A stretch of DNA of 64,000 nt, taken from NCBI GenBank assembly GCA_947095585.1, contig OX352766.1, forward strand, positions 310,001 through 374,000. Reading direction: 5' to 3'. A program made the translations under genes and the position numbers. Below are positions 1 to 23,339 of the stretch, one piece after another. Position 1 is the first letter of the stretch; the number at the start of each line of letters is the position of its first letter. The DNA comes from Nephrocerus scutellatus. Lineage: Eukaryota; Arthropoda; Insecta; Diptera; Pipunculidae. The notes below the pieces were generated by a model. It had not been told where the DNA came from. It saw only the letters and a list, made by a program, of their open reading frames with translations, and made no database searches.

Positions 1-2240
1 CTATGCAGATGACCTAGTCCTAATGGTTCGTGGTAAATTCGAGAGCACGATAGCAGAGCGTATGAAATTCGCTCTCAAACTAGTAAACGAATGGTGCAGA
101 GAGATCGACCTAAGTGTTGACCCAGACAAAACAGTCTGCACCGTCTTCACGAAGACAAAAAGAAAAACTCTTCCCACACTAAGATTCCAAGGCAACTCCA
201 ACTACAAACAATGCCAAAAGCCAGACATCTGGGGGTCATGTTCGACCAAAAATTAACATGGAACACCCATTTATCATACATCACCAACAAAGCTATCGGG
301 TGTTTCAACAGGTGCGCTTCAACTTTTCTCCGATAGGGACGGCGAACGACGCCATATTTTTTATTGTTCTTTTGTCATTTGGAAACTTCATTAGTATGCA
401 TTTCATCATGGAACGCTACACATGTGAACAGCGATTGCAAATCGTGCAAATTTTTTATCAAAATAATCGTTCTGTTGCCGCTACTTTAAGAGCATTACGG
501 CCATTTTACGGTCCATTTAACAAGCCAGCCCGTTCGACAATCGACCGCATAGTAAAGATCTTGGCCTACATCCGTATAAGATCAAGCTGACACAACAACT
601 AAAGCCGTTTGACCATTTGAAGCGACGCCGATTCGTGAATTGGGCTCAAGAGCAAATCGAAAATGATGCAGATTTTCACCGAAAAATCATCTTCAGCGAT
701 GAGGTTCACTTCGTAAAACGTGCACGCGGTGGTCATGCAAAAGAAATCGAGTTTCATACTTAAATGTATCATATGTATATGTTCAAATTCGTTAATAAAA
801 AAAAAGGTTAGTTCAAAAGTCGAACAGTTTGTGTTTTATTCAAAAAAAAAGTTGAAGTGTTCTTATTGAAAAACCCTATATTAAAGCTTACATCACCTGC
901 CAACGCATGTCCAGCAAAACGTGGGGAATAAGCCCGCAGATAACTCTATCGCTATACCAAAACATTCTCAGTCTCAGACTCACATACGCTTAAAACTAAA
1001 TTCAATTCCGAAACTTATCTGTCTAAGTGCAACAGGAGCTATTAAGACTTGTTCAACGGCAGCTCTTGAAAAGCTTCCGGAACGTCCACCACTTCACGTA
1101 TACATCAAAAGCGAAGCTGGCTCGAGAGTCATTACACTCAATATAACTAACCAAATTAAAGCTAATAGACCAGGACAGACAACCAATCATTACAAAAATC
1201 CATATTGATAGCGGAATTGTCTCCTGAATTAGACAAACTGGTAGAAACAACAAATTTCCAACGGAACTTCTCAATAGGAATACCAGAACGAATTCAACTT
1301 GAAAATATCATAACCAATCTTCCCCATCATGCATCTATCTGGTATACAGACGGATTTCAAACAAATACAGAGACGGGAACGGGAGTATTCGGGCCCAGAA
1401 CCACAATACGACTACCGCAAAGAAAATACCCAACCGTTTTTCAGGCAGAATCAACAGCAATAGAAGCCTGCACCATAGAATGTTTGGAAAGAAGATCCAG
1501 AAGAACCGAGATCTACATGATCTCCGACAGCCAGGCCGAATTGCTAGCATTAAAAGGTTCAGCTTTCAACTCCAGAACAACGTTGCTGCTACTTCCACTT
1601 AAACGAACTGGCCAAAATCAACAAGATCACCTTAATGTGGTCTCCCGGTCAATTAGGTATCGAACGGAACGAGGCAGCAGACATCTGGCCAAGAGAAGGC
1701 GCAGAACCAGCCCCGAACTAAGCATTGCCTATTCTAGCAGCAACCTGAAGAACATAATAAATGAGTGGGTAAATAACGCCATTGAAGCGGAATGGGAATT
1801 ATCGACTGGGATGAGACAAACCAAAAAGCTTCTCAAAAACAACATGAACAACTTAGACAAGACTGCTGTACTCACTCAGATCGCTTGTCTGGTATATGAC
1901 AGGACATGGCCACTAAGTAAAAAATTGAGAAATCCCAAACGGACCCCTGCCGCTTCTGCAGCGAGGCCTAAGAAACGCCAGAACACATACTCTTTATACG
2001 TGACGCCGTCATCCGGAAAAGATTTCAATACCTCAAGGCTCACACAGTTCCTTCGATCGATCGACCTGTCATTAAGGAACTTAGCCACCAAATAGGGTAG
2101 TAACAATCTGGAATACATAATAGATCTTAAGGTTGCAGTGCACACGGCGTCTCAGCCCACCAACAACAATATTAATAATAATAAAAATTATAAATAATAC
2201 TCAACGATTAATATAATAAAAATAATCAATAAAAATATTG
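1..2240 (+). mobile_element. Degenerate non-LTR retrotransposon (I/R1-like, RT plus RNase H), 5' end outside window
   Basis: The window opens inside a reverse transcriptase: the second base starts the YADD active-site box (YADDLVLM) and the thumb region follows to about 293. A DNA transposon interrupts at 296-878. The reading then resumes (NKAIKAYITC) and passes, with frameshifts, into an RNase H domain at about 1340-1700 (IWYTDG, ISDSQAE, then WSPGQLGIERNEAAD). A CRFC..ETPEHIL zinc-knuckle-like motif at about 1945-2000 follows. RT followed by RNase H and a terminal zinc knuckle is typical of I, R1 and LOA clade LINEs. The tail at about 2163-2240 is rich in TAA/AAT triplets, as I-clade tails often are. 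Stops and frameshifts show the copy is dead. The clade is inferred. Confidence 0.75.
296..878 (+). mobile_element. Internally deleted mariner/IS630-type transposon nested in the LINE
   Basis: A 583-bp insertion flanked by TA duplications at 294-295 and 879-880. Its ends are imperfect inverted repeats of about 34 bp, both containing CTTCAACTTTT (left 296-330, right about 845-878). Removing it restores the LINE reading across the junction. Inside, an ORF from 408 (METs-type start MERYTCEQRLQIV) encodes a helix-turn-helix DNA-binding domain of the kind found at the N-terminus of these transposases. After a deletion a second piece (about 575-760) carries IIFSDEVHF, which holds the first catalytic Asp. 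The second Asp and the DD34D/E end are missing, so it cannot move itself. Confidence 0.8.
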
Positions 2241-2519
2241 AGTACCCGTCAAAAATTACGGAATGTTTTTTTGTACCATTTCACCTTTTTTCATGGGACC
2301 ACCAAACGAGCACATGGTGTGAATATGAACCAAATCCAACCACAAACACACATTTTCGTAAATATATCAACTCCGGCGGCATCTGACGGGTCAAAAAAAA
2401 AATCATTACCTTATCGGAGCACCAAACGATCATATGGTGCGAATACGGCTTCGATACATACAGTGGTTTAGGCGGTATGAGGGGACAAACAAACAGCAAT
2501 TTGTGTATGTATGTATAGT
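2241..2519. other. AT-rich spacer, nothing recognised
   Basis: No coding signature is visible. Two short related phrases (ACCAAACGAGCACATGGTG near 2301 and ACCAAACGATCATATGGTG near 2421) suggest a decayed direct repeat about 120 bp apart. Confidence 0.4.
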
Positions 2520-2690
2520 TTCAATATGGTTTCATTTAACAGTGTTCCATTACAGTGTCTCACTTAGCAGTGTCTCACTTAACAGTGTTTCAGTTTACAT
2601 TGTCTCAGTTAGCAGTGTTTAACTTAACAGTGTTTTACTTAACAGTGTCTCACTTAACAGTGTCTCACCTAACATTTTACTTTTTAAAAG
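2520..2690. repeat. 15-bp minisatellite, short copy (CAGTGTCTCACTTAA type)
   Basis: About nine degenerate 15-bp units run from about 2535 to 2670. They are preceded by GTTTCAATATGGTTTCATTT and followed by CTAACATTTTACTTTTTAAA. Both flanks match the larger array at 43995-44880, so this is a truncated copy of the same element family. It lacks the GACGTTGTCACG terminus and instead abuts a 23-bp sequence (2687-2709) also found at 45258-45280. Confidence 0.75.
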
Positions 2691-2709
2691 TCAAGTCCGT
2701 CTTGCTACG

Positions 2710-3370
2710 TTTTATAAAATAATTATTTTCCTATTATTTGAATTAAATTTTTTGTTAAAATGAAATTAAATATCCCTATTAAAAGTAATAAAATTTTGGA
2801 TTTTAAATGATATGGTACCAAATAAACCAAAATCGTAATGGGAATCGTTTTTTCTCTATAGATAGATTGCAGAGATTTTTATTTATATGGATAGAATTTT
2901 TTTAAGTTTTCTTTGTTTTTACGCGAATAATTAATAAAAAATTTCAATTTAAAAGAATATATCAAAACAAAACAATCAGCAGCAATGAAGACATACCCTG
3001 TGTTCTATTACCATGTTATTACCTATAGTATTCTATAACCGAATGGGGGATGGGGAAGCAAGCAGCTGGTGTAATGAATGTTTTGGTCTTCCGCCCAATT
3101 CAACAAAAAAATGCTACTGCTGCTAAAGGGTGCTTTGGCGGTGTAAACACCGCGCAACTCGAACTTTATCCCAATTTAGCTTCCATTCGTTTACTCATAA
3201 CCCTGCTGCTGCTGATGATGCTGGAGCGAAAAAACAACAACAACACAAATATCCTTAAAAAAGTGTGCCATTTGTTCCTCAGTTGAGCTGACGTTGAAGT
3301 TGACGTAAGGGCGAGTCTTTGGAATTTTTCCCAATACATATACTCTCTATATCCTGCCAAAGAGTTGAAT
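2710..3370. other. AT-rich intergenic stretch without recognisable gene
   Basis: Mostly A/T-rich sequence with poly-A/T runs and a small CTG/CAA-rich patch near 3200-3245. Short ORFs show no family resemblance. Confidence 0.4.
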
Positions 3371-4102
3371 ATTTTATAAAAAATTATATTGTGTGTGCGT
3401 GGGTGTGTCAAGCTGTGCTCGTGCGTTTTTAAATTTTCGAAGCATAAAATAAAAAAACAAAAAGGCATTTTTTGCCTTTCATCTCACCCTACACTACCCC
3501 ACCGACGCTGAGTGCTATTACCACACCACACTAAGGACACACGACTGCAAGTGGTGGTGCATTTTGATCGAATGCAAGTTAGAAAGAGTCTGCAACAACA
3601 TCCGGCCGTTGTTTGTTGCACATCTATCAGCAGCGTGAGTGAGAGCGTCCGTCAGTGTTACTCGAAAGTTCATTAATATTTTGGTTTCATTATTTTGGCA
3701 CATTGTTGTTGAAACAAACGGCAGAGCACACACACACACACTCAGTATGTACATGTGGTGATTGAAACTGAACCACCCTATCGGGCAGCAGTAGCACATG
3801 CAACTTCAAAAATTGAAGAAAAGAGGAAAAACTCACCGTTTCGAGTTGCCACTGTGTGCATTATTGTGAATTAGTAATTAACGGTGAAGGATGAAGGTTT
3901 TTACAATTGTTGTCAGTGTATGTGTATGAGTGTATGAATGGGCGGTCGCGTACTTCAAAATGCTAGCTTGAGCAACGAAAGCGAAAACGATTTCCAGTCT
4001 TATCAGGAGCGCTTCTGTGTCGTCCGTCGTTTGTTCGTGTTCGTGTTCGTGTTCGTGTGTGACGTGCTGAGTGATGGTCGTTCTCACATTCAGTTCGGTT
4101 GA
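3371..4102 (+). promoter_or_regulatory. Probable 5' leader and promoter-side region of na
   Basis: Immediately upstream of the na start codon. It is less AT-rich than the preceding sequence, with GT/CA microsatellites (about 3390-3410 and 3727-3742) and a TTCGTG hexanucleotide run at about 4030-4058, as is common in fly 5' UTRs. An in-frame TGA (4100-4102) directly precedes the first ATG. The transcription start and any upstream noncoding exons cannot be placed by eye. Confidence 0.35.
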
Positions 4103-15270
<11,168 letters not shown>

Positions 15271-15535
15271 TAGTCGACAATCACGTCACGTCACGTCACG
15301 TCACGTCAAGTCACGACACACAACGACGCTTAACTCATCAATCATCAGTAGTGCTGGCCGACAAGGCACAACTTGATATCCAAGTTATTTAAATCAATAA
15401 ACAAAAGCAATAAGAGAGACATTTTTAGTTAATCAATATATATATACCTATACCTTGATCGTTAATATTCTATGTAAATATTGTGTTCAAAAATAGTTTG
15501 TAAATAAAAATTGAGCCTTCAGCAAAGAGTTTTGA
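15271..15535 (+). terminator. na 3' UTR with poly(A) signals
   Basis: A CACGT pentanucleotide run (about 15283-15310) follows the stop. AATAAA hexamers stand at 15396-15401 and 15503-15508, either of which could direct cleavage. A transposon terminus begins at 15536, so the native 3' UTR probably ends before it. Confidence 0.6.
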
Positions 15536-15770
15536 CGTGACAACGTGTCACTCTACATGGAATAAAGGGTACATGTTCAAAAAGTTCAATGTTAAGTGTT
15601 ATGTTATGATACACTGTTATGTAACACTGTTATGTGACTTTGTTAAGTGACACTGTTATGTGACACTATTATGTGACACTGTTATGTTACACTGTTATGT
15701 AACACTGTTATGTAACACTGTTATGTGACACTGTTAAGTGACACTGTTATGTGACACTGTTATTTAATGC
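15536..15770 (-). mobile_element. Partial 15-bp-minisatellite element (end plus array)
   Basis: 15536-15560 reads CGTGACAACGTGTCAC then CTCTACATGG. On the other strand this matches the terminus at 44891-44908. GGGTACATGTTCAAAAAG follows, again matching. An array of 15-bp units of the type ACACTGTTATGTGAC runs from about 15588 to 15766. This is the same family as 43755-44908 in reverse orientation, with a diverged unit. The opposite end was not found. Confidence 0.7.
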
Positions 15771-16459
15771 AGCAAACAAGTCTGACAGAAAACTGTTCAC
15801 TAATGAGGCTTGGTGGAGGAGTAAGTGTTGCTACTTTCAATTTGTTCCCACAAACACACACACACACATGTCGATAATCAAAACCCATAACTTTGCTACG
15901 ATCGATTTCGATCAGCCGATGTAAGTTAGAGTTATGATGCCTCTTTCGATTTGCAATGAAGAGTTAAGATATTTCTCTCGTAGTTTTGGTTTGACATTAC
16001 ATTTGCAAACTGTACCCGAGGTAAGGTTTGATTTTGCGTTTTATTTGCAAAGTTTTGTAACCGACACTGTAATTTTACTACCCGTCCGTCGACAATCGAC
16101 GAGCAAGGTTTCGTTTACTCAGCCAGATGGCGAAGAGAGAGCAAGCAGACTAATAGATCTCAGTTTGTTTTTGACATTTTGGTTGGTTTTGGTTTGGCTC
16201 TGTTATTTTGACAGCTGCTTACCCGTGAATTTGTTTTCGGGTACGGTTTGAGCAAATCGGAAGAGGCAATTAGTTGGCTATTATAGATACCAAACACAAA
16301 ACAATTGGCAATTTATGCAGTTATACTTCTTTTGGCGCGTTGCTAGAGGCTAAAATTGATAGCGTTGCGAAAGTGCAAGATAATGATTTCGTTTTGTACA
16401 CCGTTCGCTACGCAGTGCTGATATCCAAGCCAATATTGGTGGTAAGTACTTTGAGAGAC
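15771..16459. other. Intergenic, one imperfect inverted repeat
   Basis: No gene recognised. TTTGCAAACTGTACCCGA (about 16002) and, on the other strand, TTTGCTCAAACCGTACCCGA (about 16236-16255) form an imperfect inverted repeat around 250 bp, possibly an old MITE. Confidence 0.3.
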
Positions 16460-16670
16460 ATTTTTGTTGTTCTTTTGCGAGGTCTTTTAGGGGCCTTTTG
16501 AGAGTTTTTCGAGGATCTTTTGATTTTTTTGGGGTCTTATGGGGGTATTTTGGGAATGCTTTGTGGTTCTTTTGGAAGATCTTTTGAGCAACCTTTGAGA
16601 GGTCATTTTGGCGTGTTTTAGGGGTCTTTTCGGGGTCTTTTTAAAGTATTTTGAGAGGTCTTTTAGGATT
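16460..16670. repeat. Degenerate GGTCTTTTGG tandem array (short copy)
   Basis: About 15 irregular units containing GGTCTTTT or close variants, strongly G/T on the + strand. The same unit recurs at 57755-57905 and forms the long array from 62610 to the window end. Confidence 0.75.
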
Positions 16671-16984
16671 CGTATTCGGAACTTATGCGCAATTAAGGAA
16701 TAATTGAATTATAAATTGTTGGAGGTTTTTGATTTGAGATTAAGCCAAAATTTGAATGTTACCATCATTGGAAAGCTCGTGTCATAAGCTATAATAATAC
16801 TAATGTTGGACAATCATAGCAAGACTAACCGTACTTTTTCGTAGATACTTATTCATATAGACAGTACATGACATCAGTACATGTCTTATTCATAAAAAAA
16901 CTTAAAAACTTTACATTTATCATTCTACTCGTATGGATTTCAAGCATCGATATTAGCCTTTATTCTTTCAATCACGCCAAAGTA

Positions 16985-17320
16985 GTACAACTCCTAACGT
17001 GCGTACACAAGATGCCAGACTCTCTGTCAAATGCCTTGGAAATATCGATTTCACCAAATTTGTGAATAGAGGAGACTGCGGTTTCACTTTTTAGTGAGAT
17101 AAGCCATCAGGTCACCTGTAGAACATTGCCTACAAAAACCGTACTGCTGGTCACTAAGGATTTCACATGAATCAAGGTATAGCATTAGCTACGATTGATC
17201 AGCGTTCCCATGACCTTAGAAAGAATGGATGTTAGCGGAATGTGTCGGTACGCGGAAATAGATAAAGGCTGTTTTCCAATTCCTTGGGACGACTACTCCT
17301 GAAGAATAAGAGTTACTCAC
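16985..17320 (-). mobile_element. LINE fragment, Jockey-like reverse transcriptase, antisense
   Basis: Read on the - strand it gives broken RT fragments: VVVPRNWKTAF, then VMGTLINR, SCEILSDQQYGF, STGDLMAYL. These match the same RT region in the copies at 47095-48185 and 52890-53725. Frameshifts and stops make it a relic. Confidence 0.7.
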
Positions 17321-19240
17321 TCACTTTAAAAAAAAAAAATATTTGCTGGCTACCACCCACTACACATGCTTTTGTTTGTTTTCATTTGAAAACGAGGTTG
17401 CGTATACGCAACGAACATTCGCTTTTTCCCATTATCTGTTATTTGGCACAATTAAGTACTCGTACTTAAAAAAGGCTTTCTGCAATGCCCGGCTGCACCC
17501 ATCCTTCTGCACAAGCACCAAACTGCACCACCCAAAAGCAGTCCAGATGTGTCCAGTTGTAATCGATTGAAAATGCAAACAAACTACCCTTACATTATGT
17601 AATGGGAAAATAATTGGGATGGATAGTTTTTAAGTTTTGCGATCACTATTGTACAGATACAGAAACATCGAAATATATTCATACATAGATATAGATTCAC
17701 ACAACGCAATATTTAGATTTTAAAGGAAAATATTTTCTGTATTCCATTATGTATTTTTTTTTTTTTTAAATGAATAAACTTGTGTTGTGTGTTATTTGTA
17801 AAATCCCCTTGACGATCTCCAATCATAAACTGCATAACAATATAGAAGATGTAAGATGTATCCATCTTAATTGAGATGTCTGTAACCGCCTCTTGAAAAA
17901 GAGCCATTTGCTTAGTTGTGAGGGGGTTAGTTGACAAGTAGGTCGGGACAACACCCAACATAACAGCACTAGCACTTGGCTTAAAGTGGGTACATCAGGT
18001 GTCGGTCCTGCCCTGGCCTTCTTGGCACCCTAAGCCGCAGCAGACAGCAGGCGCTTTATAGAAATTGTGAAAAGCTTAAAGTCGCATTTCTTTCGTCATC
18101 TACTCACAAATACATTGTAGGACGACTTTGAAATGCATTAACGAATATGTACAGCAAATATTTGCTGTTGAGAGTGCCAGCACAAAATAAACTTTGCACT
18201 TCGTTATCGACACAAATGGACACAGTGTTTTGTGGTAAACTATCAAATGATTTGTTTCTACTAAAATGACAAGCTACACTCAACTGCTCCGGTTTAAGTA
18301 GACAATAAGTTTCGTTTATTAAATACTCTGCCATTAACTTGACGTGCCCGTCAACGTTGAGTTTTTATGAACTTTGCAGCATTCTTAGCGATGGTGCATA
18401 TGTGGTTGTTCCAATGAAGCTTGTTTGTTGTTGACTCAAATACCGAGTATTGTGTGAGTTTTTCAATTTATACAAGAACTCCAGTTGGCAACACTTTAAT
18501 TGCTAATGGCATACGACATTATTATGATAGTCAGTTGATAAGAAATTGTAAATAAATATTAAAGTTATATAAATAGGCAAAGACAAAACAGTTGAGTACC
18601 TTTTTCTCCTCTGTTTGTCAATCGATTAACTTTTTTTTCATCAATAAAAAAATTGAAAACAGAACGGTTTTTATTATCGTTCATGTTAGCAGTTGCTAGA
18701 AGTTCAAAAATATATTCTGAGTAGCCGCGCCCCCACTACTGCAACTATCATAATGCACCGCCAGAATAGTGAGGGAGACGACGCGTATGACGACACGAGG
18801 CGGTAGACTCTGCACGCATTTAGTAGCATAGAAGCTTAGGCGGATGCTGAGACGGATGCGGAGACGCACACGCAAGACAAACAATCACAAAATAACACAA
18901 ATACAAGGACAGAAGTTATGATTATCGCTTAGTGTAGGAAATCAACTGATGAGTTCAACGACCGAGGACCGTTGACAACAAACAAAAACAATGCAGTTGA
19001 CGTAAGCCTATGCATAGCCACTGAATACAGTAGACAATCGAAATCCCGTACAACAACAAACATAAGGGGGTTTTCGTCAACATTTTGCACACGACAGAGA
19101 CAATGAAAAGACAACAGCAACATAGAGTTGTGTATACGCAATACAGTCGATTAAAGTAAAGTAACAACAACACGGACACGGCATAACCGCATAACGCAGT
19201 TACAGTTACAACTTACAAATAATAAAAACAACAACAACAA
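17321..19240. other. Intergenic, no recognisable gene
   Basis: A 16-bp perfect palindrome, GTTGCGTATACGCAAC, lies at 17397-17412 and recurs at 46482-46497. A short GC-richer patch at 18720-18890 is rich in GACG/CGGATG phrases without a convincing ORF. Confidence 0.35.
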
Positions 19241-21055
19241 TGGGAAATCCATAGGAAGAGGCCCGCATAGCAACAACGGGGATTTACCGGACACTGGGAA
19301 GACCGGTTCGAAGCTATAAACCGTTAAACGTTCTATAAAAGGAATCTCTGAATTGGTTAGTACGTCCGATGATAGGTTTAATGGTGGACCCATGAGCTCG
19401 AGTTGAGGCACGGGTATTACGGATGGGTTGGAGAATGGGCGGGATGCATCTGAATATTTCTTTTGAACATAAATGTTAGCGCAATGGGTCGGCACGAAGA
19501 AAGAGATGACGTTTCGCCTTTTTTTTTTAGAAAAGGCTGTTTTCCAATACCTTGGGACGACTCCAGCAGAATAAGAGAAATGGAAAAGTCTGCGCAGTGG
19601 TAATGCCAACGTTGAAGAACACCTCTTCATAACTATAGCGGGGATGTCATCAGGCCCAGCAGATTTATGAATGTTGAGATCGTCTAGCCACTTGACGAGT
19701 ACGAAAGTAAATCTCTCCCATAGAGGATTCAAGTCTTGCAAGTACATGGGGCGACAATGCGCGTAGAGCTAGCTGCGAAATGTGAAGCAAGCAGATTGGT
19801 CTATAGATTGGTCTATAGAGCTGACAGTTGGAATGTCATTGTGAATGAGCATTGGAATTGAAGACGAGGCAGTATTTTTCGTTTAATTCGTTTGGGACAT
19901 TGGGACATTGAAGTATTTTTTGTCTCAGTTTTTGGTCATAGTCGAGTTTGGCGCGTTTAAGGTAGGCATTGCAATCTGCATCTGACTCGTCTAAATTTGG
20001 TTCGGTTTTCCACAGAGGGAGTTTTTTTTTTTATATAACCGAAAGCAAACCTCACGGTTCCTTGTAGCCTCTTTGTCCTGGAAGGGATAAATTGTCTCAT
20101 ACCATCGAGGATTATGTTAGTGAACGCGTATCAGAAGTGGCATTCACACCACCATTGGAGTTAAGTGGCCAGTGGCCGTGTAGCCATACTTTTCATTTAG
20201 GAGTTCTCTCTTTAACTGTGTGGTTGGACAACGAGGAATTAGCTGATACTACACAATGGTCTGAAGAGCCTAGAGGCGATAATACACTGACGGTGTATTT
20301 ATTAGGAAGAGAAGTAAGAAACCAGTCAAAGGTATTCGCCGTATGACTTACAATGTCTGGAATTCCAGTGGGCCCATTCACAAGCTGAGTGCGATGGTTA
20401 AAATCAGCAAATAGCTCAACATCCTTTCCTTGCGGTGTTCTTAAGCCTGAATGGCGAAGCCAACTATAATTGTGTACCTACATTGAAATCTCCCGCAATG
20501 ACGATTTCAGACAGTGGATCAATTGGAAAAATTCTAGTGATAGAGTCGGGCAGTGCATCTAACGCACTACAAGTTGAGGCTTCTGTGTATGAAGCAGTAG
20601 TATAAACGATATGCTTACGCACTTTGACTTTATGGCAAATGAAGTTGAGTTGCGCGTTGGAACAATGAATGAAATGTGCGTGGGTTTGGTAAGCTATATC
20701 ACTACGTACATATATGGCGAGACTGCGGTGGGGAAAAAATACTGGCACCTAGTTGTTACCAGGCCAACTAAAATCCGAAACGTCGGAATCAGCATTTACC
20801 TGGGTTTCTGTTAGTGCCAGAATAGCAGGTTTGTGGCCTGCTTAATGGACGCACGTGGCGAAGATTCGATCTAAGCCCACGAATGTTGCACACGTTAACC
20901 CGGAAACTCAATCGAGACAAACCGTGATGCAAAGGGACAATGAAAACACTCAGCATACTCCCACTGAACGACTCTGCTGACAGTGAACTGAACGTAGAAT
21001 CCTTTTTACTGCTCACATGAATTACTAAAATCACGCAAAGCCAAGACTTCAAATA
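19241..21055 (-). mobile_element. Jockey-like LINE, antisense, with internal deletion
   Basis: Reading on the - strand from 21052: an apurinic endonuclease domain start (NVCNIRGLRSNLRHV), then VIAGDFNVGTQL at about 20470 and the ANTFDWFLTS...LSPLGSSDHC end at about 20200-20340. The RT fingers follow (SAGPDDIPAIVMKRCSSTL...WKTAF, about 19540-19680). The copy then jumps to the C-terminal TIKPIIGRTNQFRDSF region near 19340-19400, omitting the RT palm. Frameshifts are present. Confidence 0.78.
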
Positions 21056-22960
21056 ACAGGACGCACTACATTTACTTAAAATCTTAGACCTAAGTCATCT
21101 ACCCGTATATAGTAACCATTTCTTTTCAAGGAAAGATTTGACTTCCGTGTTCCTGAACAAAAAATAAAACTTTTATTGTAACGACCCTTTATAAAAAGAA
21201 CCCTGGTCACACTGGGGATACCTCGTTACAACTTAAAAGGACAACACAAAAAACCGATTTCTGCCTGTTGCATGTTACACAATCTTCACACACAAAACAA
21301 AACTAAAAGAATCTAAATCATAGCACCCACTGAGCCACCCACCCACCAGCCGCTTGACATAATTTTCAATAATTGATGCATCTCGTTAAAGTACAGCGAT
21401 GCATATATAGCGATGTCAAATAAAAGATAAATTAGAAGAAAAAAAAAACAAAAAAGCAAAAGGATAATGCCTCTCAGTTCAGACTTCACTTTCCCTTAAT
21501 GAGAGTTTTGAGACTTCTTACCACCCACCTACCATCCATTTACGTCGATTTAGAAGAAAACAGCCATCAGCTAGCCAGAAATTGAATAGAAACAATTCAG
21601 GTTATTCACATATATTTAGATTTATTATCATTTTGTTGTTGGTGTTCTTGATAGATAGCTAATAAATAGATATTAAGATACATTAATAGAAACGAGCAGC
21701 AGTGTACACATATTGTTTGTTGCTCCCCGTTCTAGATACAAACTAAATTTCACATAAGATACAATAACAATAGTTATGCATTAGGTATATTACATTGTTT
21801 TTGTGGCAATAAACAAAAAATTCCATTGAACTGTTTCCGTTTCCGTTGGTTGAGATATTTTTGTTAAAATGTATCTGAGAGTTATGATTATTTTGTTTGA
21901 TGTTTTGACAAGTAACAAGTAAATGTAAGTTTCTTATGAATTCCGGTATGTAAATTGGTTTTTTTATTTTCTTTCCCGTTTCCCGGTCGTAAAAGGTTAA
22001 TTAATGAATAAGTCCGCGAAGCCGCGCAGCATCAAGTATGATTACCATTTACCAATTGAATTGAATGAAAAACCAAAACCAATGTGTTATGAAACACAAA
22101 CCTTATACAGTATGAGAAGTTGTCGTTTTTTCCCACCCCCACCCCCGGTAATTAAAGAGCAGATTGATAAACGGACAGACGGACGGACGGAATGAAATCT
22201 TCATGAGTTGAGTTGTGATTTGTGGGTTCGTCCGCCTGTTGGTTTGTCTGTCTATCCACTCCATAATCACAATCAGATGAGAAAAACCGACACTTCCTAA
22301 TAAGTGAATAAAGTGAATAAAGATACATCAAGAGATGATAATATAATATCTAGATACACTTACACTTAACATTGAGATATATAGAAAAAATGGTTATGCA
22401 TCTAAAAATGGACGCTGCTTCGAAATGACGAAGGTCTCTTATTGGTGTATTGGTGTTCTTTACAGTGTGGCTATATAAATATTCGATAGAATTTATCTTA
22501 AATTTAATACAAAAAACATTTACTACAACACCTAACAGGACTTTCTTTCAAAATCTCTGACCGTTGGCATATGTGAAGAGTTTTTCCATTAAAAGGATTC
22601 TGTTTCTTTTAAGCTCGACAGGATAATCATAATTTGTTCAGGAATTTGCATAAAAGCACAGGAGAGAGACACAAATCGAAATTAATTTCGTTGGAGAGGT
22701 GGAAATTGATGGCCTTGGTTGGAGATAAAGCGAATGTTTGCATATCTCGAGTGATATTTTATCTGGATATTTATCGGGATACATTAATGAAAACAACAAT
22801 CGCCAGGTGTGGAATCGCACGAATCTTACAGCGGAGAAGGTCACGGTCAGTTGATGCGAAATTATCGATGAATTTATGCGAAACGTCGTTCTGAATGCAC
22901 TGAGGCTGCCGTTTCCGTGGGGGACACGTTGCGTTTCATAATTAATGGCACTGGTGGTAC
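21056..22960. other. AT-rich intergenic sequence
   Basis: No gene recognised. Simple repeats include a C-rich run near 22125-22148 and an ACGG run near 22170-22190. Confidence 0.35.
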
Positions 22961-22964
22961 TTTG

Positions 22965-23045
22965 GCGGTCCGCCGGTCAGCAGAATGTTGTGTGGAACAA
23001 CACGGAATGCATCAGAATTGCAGGCGGCCGTAACTTTGTTTTTAA
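22965..23045. repeat. Dispersed repeat shared with 54180-54260
   Basis: Both places read GGCGGTC, then TCAGCAGAAT, a variant of GTGGAACAACAC, GAATGC, and AGAATTGCAGG followed by GGCCGTAACT, over about 75 bp in the same orientation. Probably part of an unrecognised element. Confidence 0.65.
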
Positions 23046-23339
23046 ACTTCTTGCCAAGGGAGAACTCCATGAATGACTTGCGCCACGGCACAATAAGGTG
23101 GGCTATATACCCTTTATTTAAAATGGAAATTAAAACAAACATCGAAGGAATGTGTGTTACAATACATCACATTGCTCACGTTTCTCCCTGATTCATTGGA
23201 AAAACTACATAGTAGGGGAAAAAGGGAACACGAAACTATAAAACAACGCGAGTCCAAATGCTATATAGTCAATGGATGGATGGTCAGGGAAAAATACAAA
23301 AAACCCTGATCAAAAAAAAAAATAACAGAAAACATAAGT

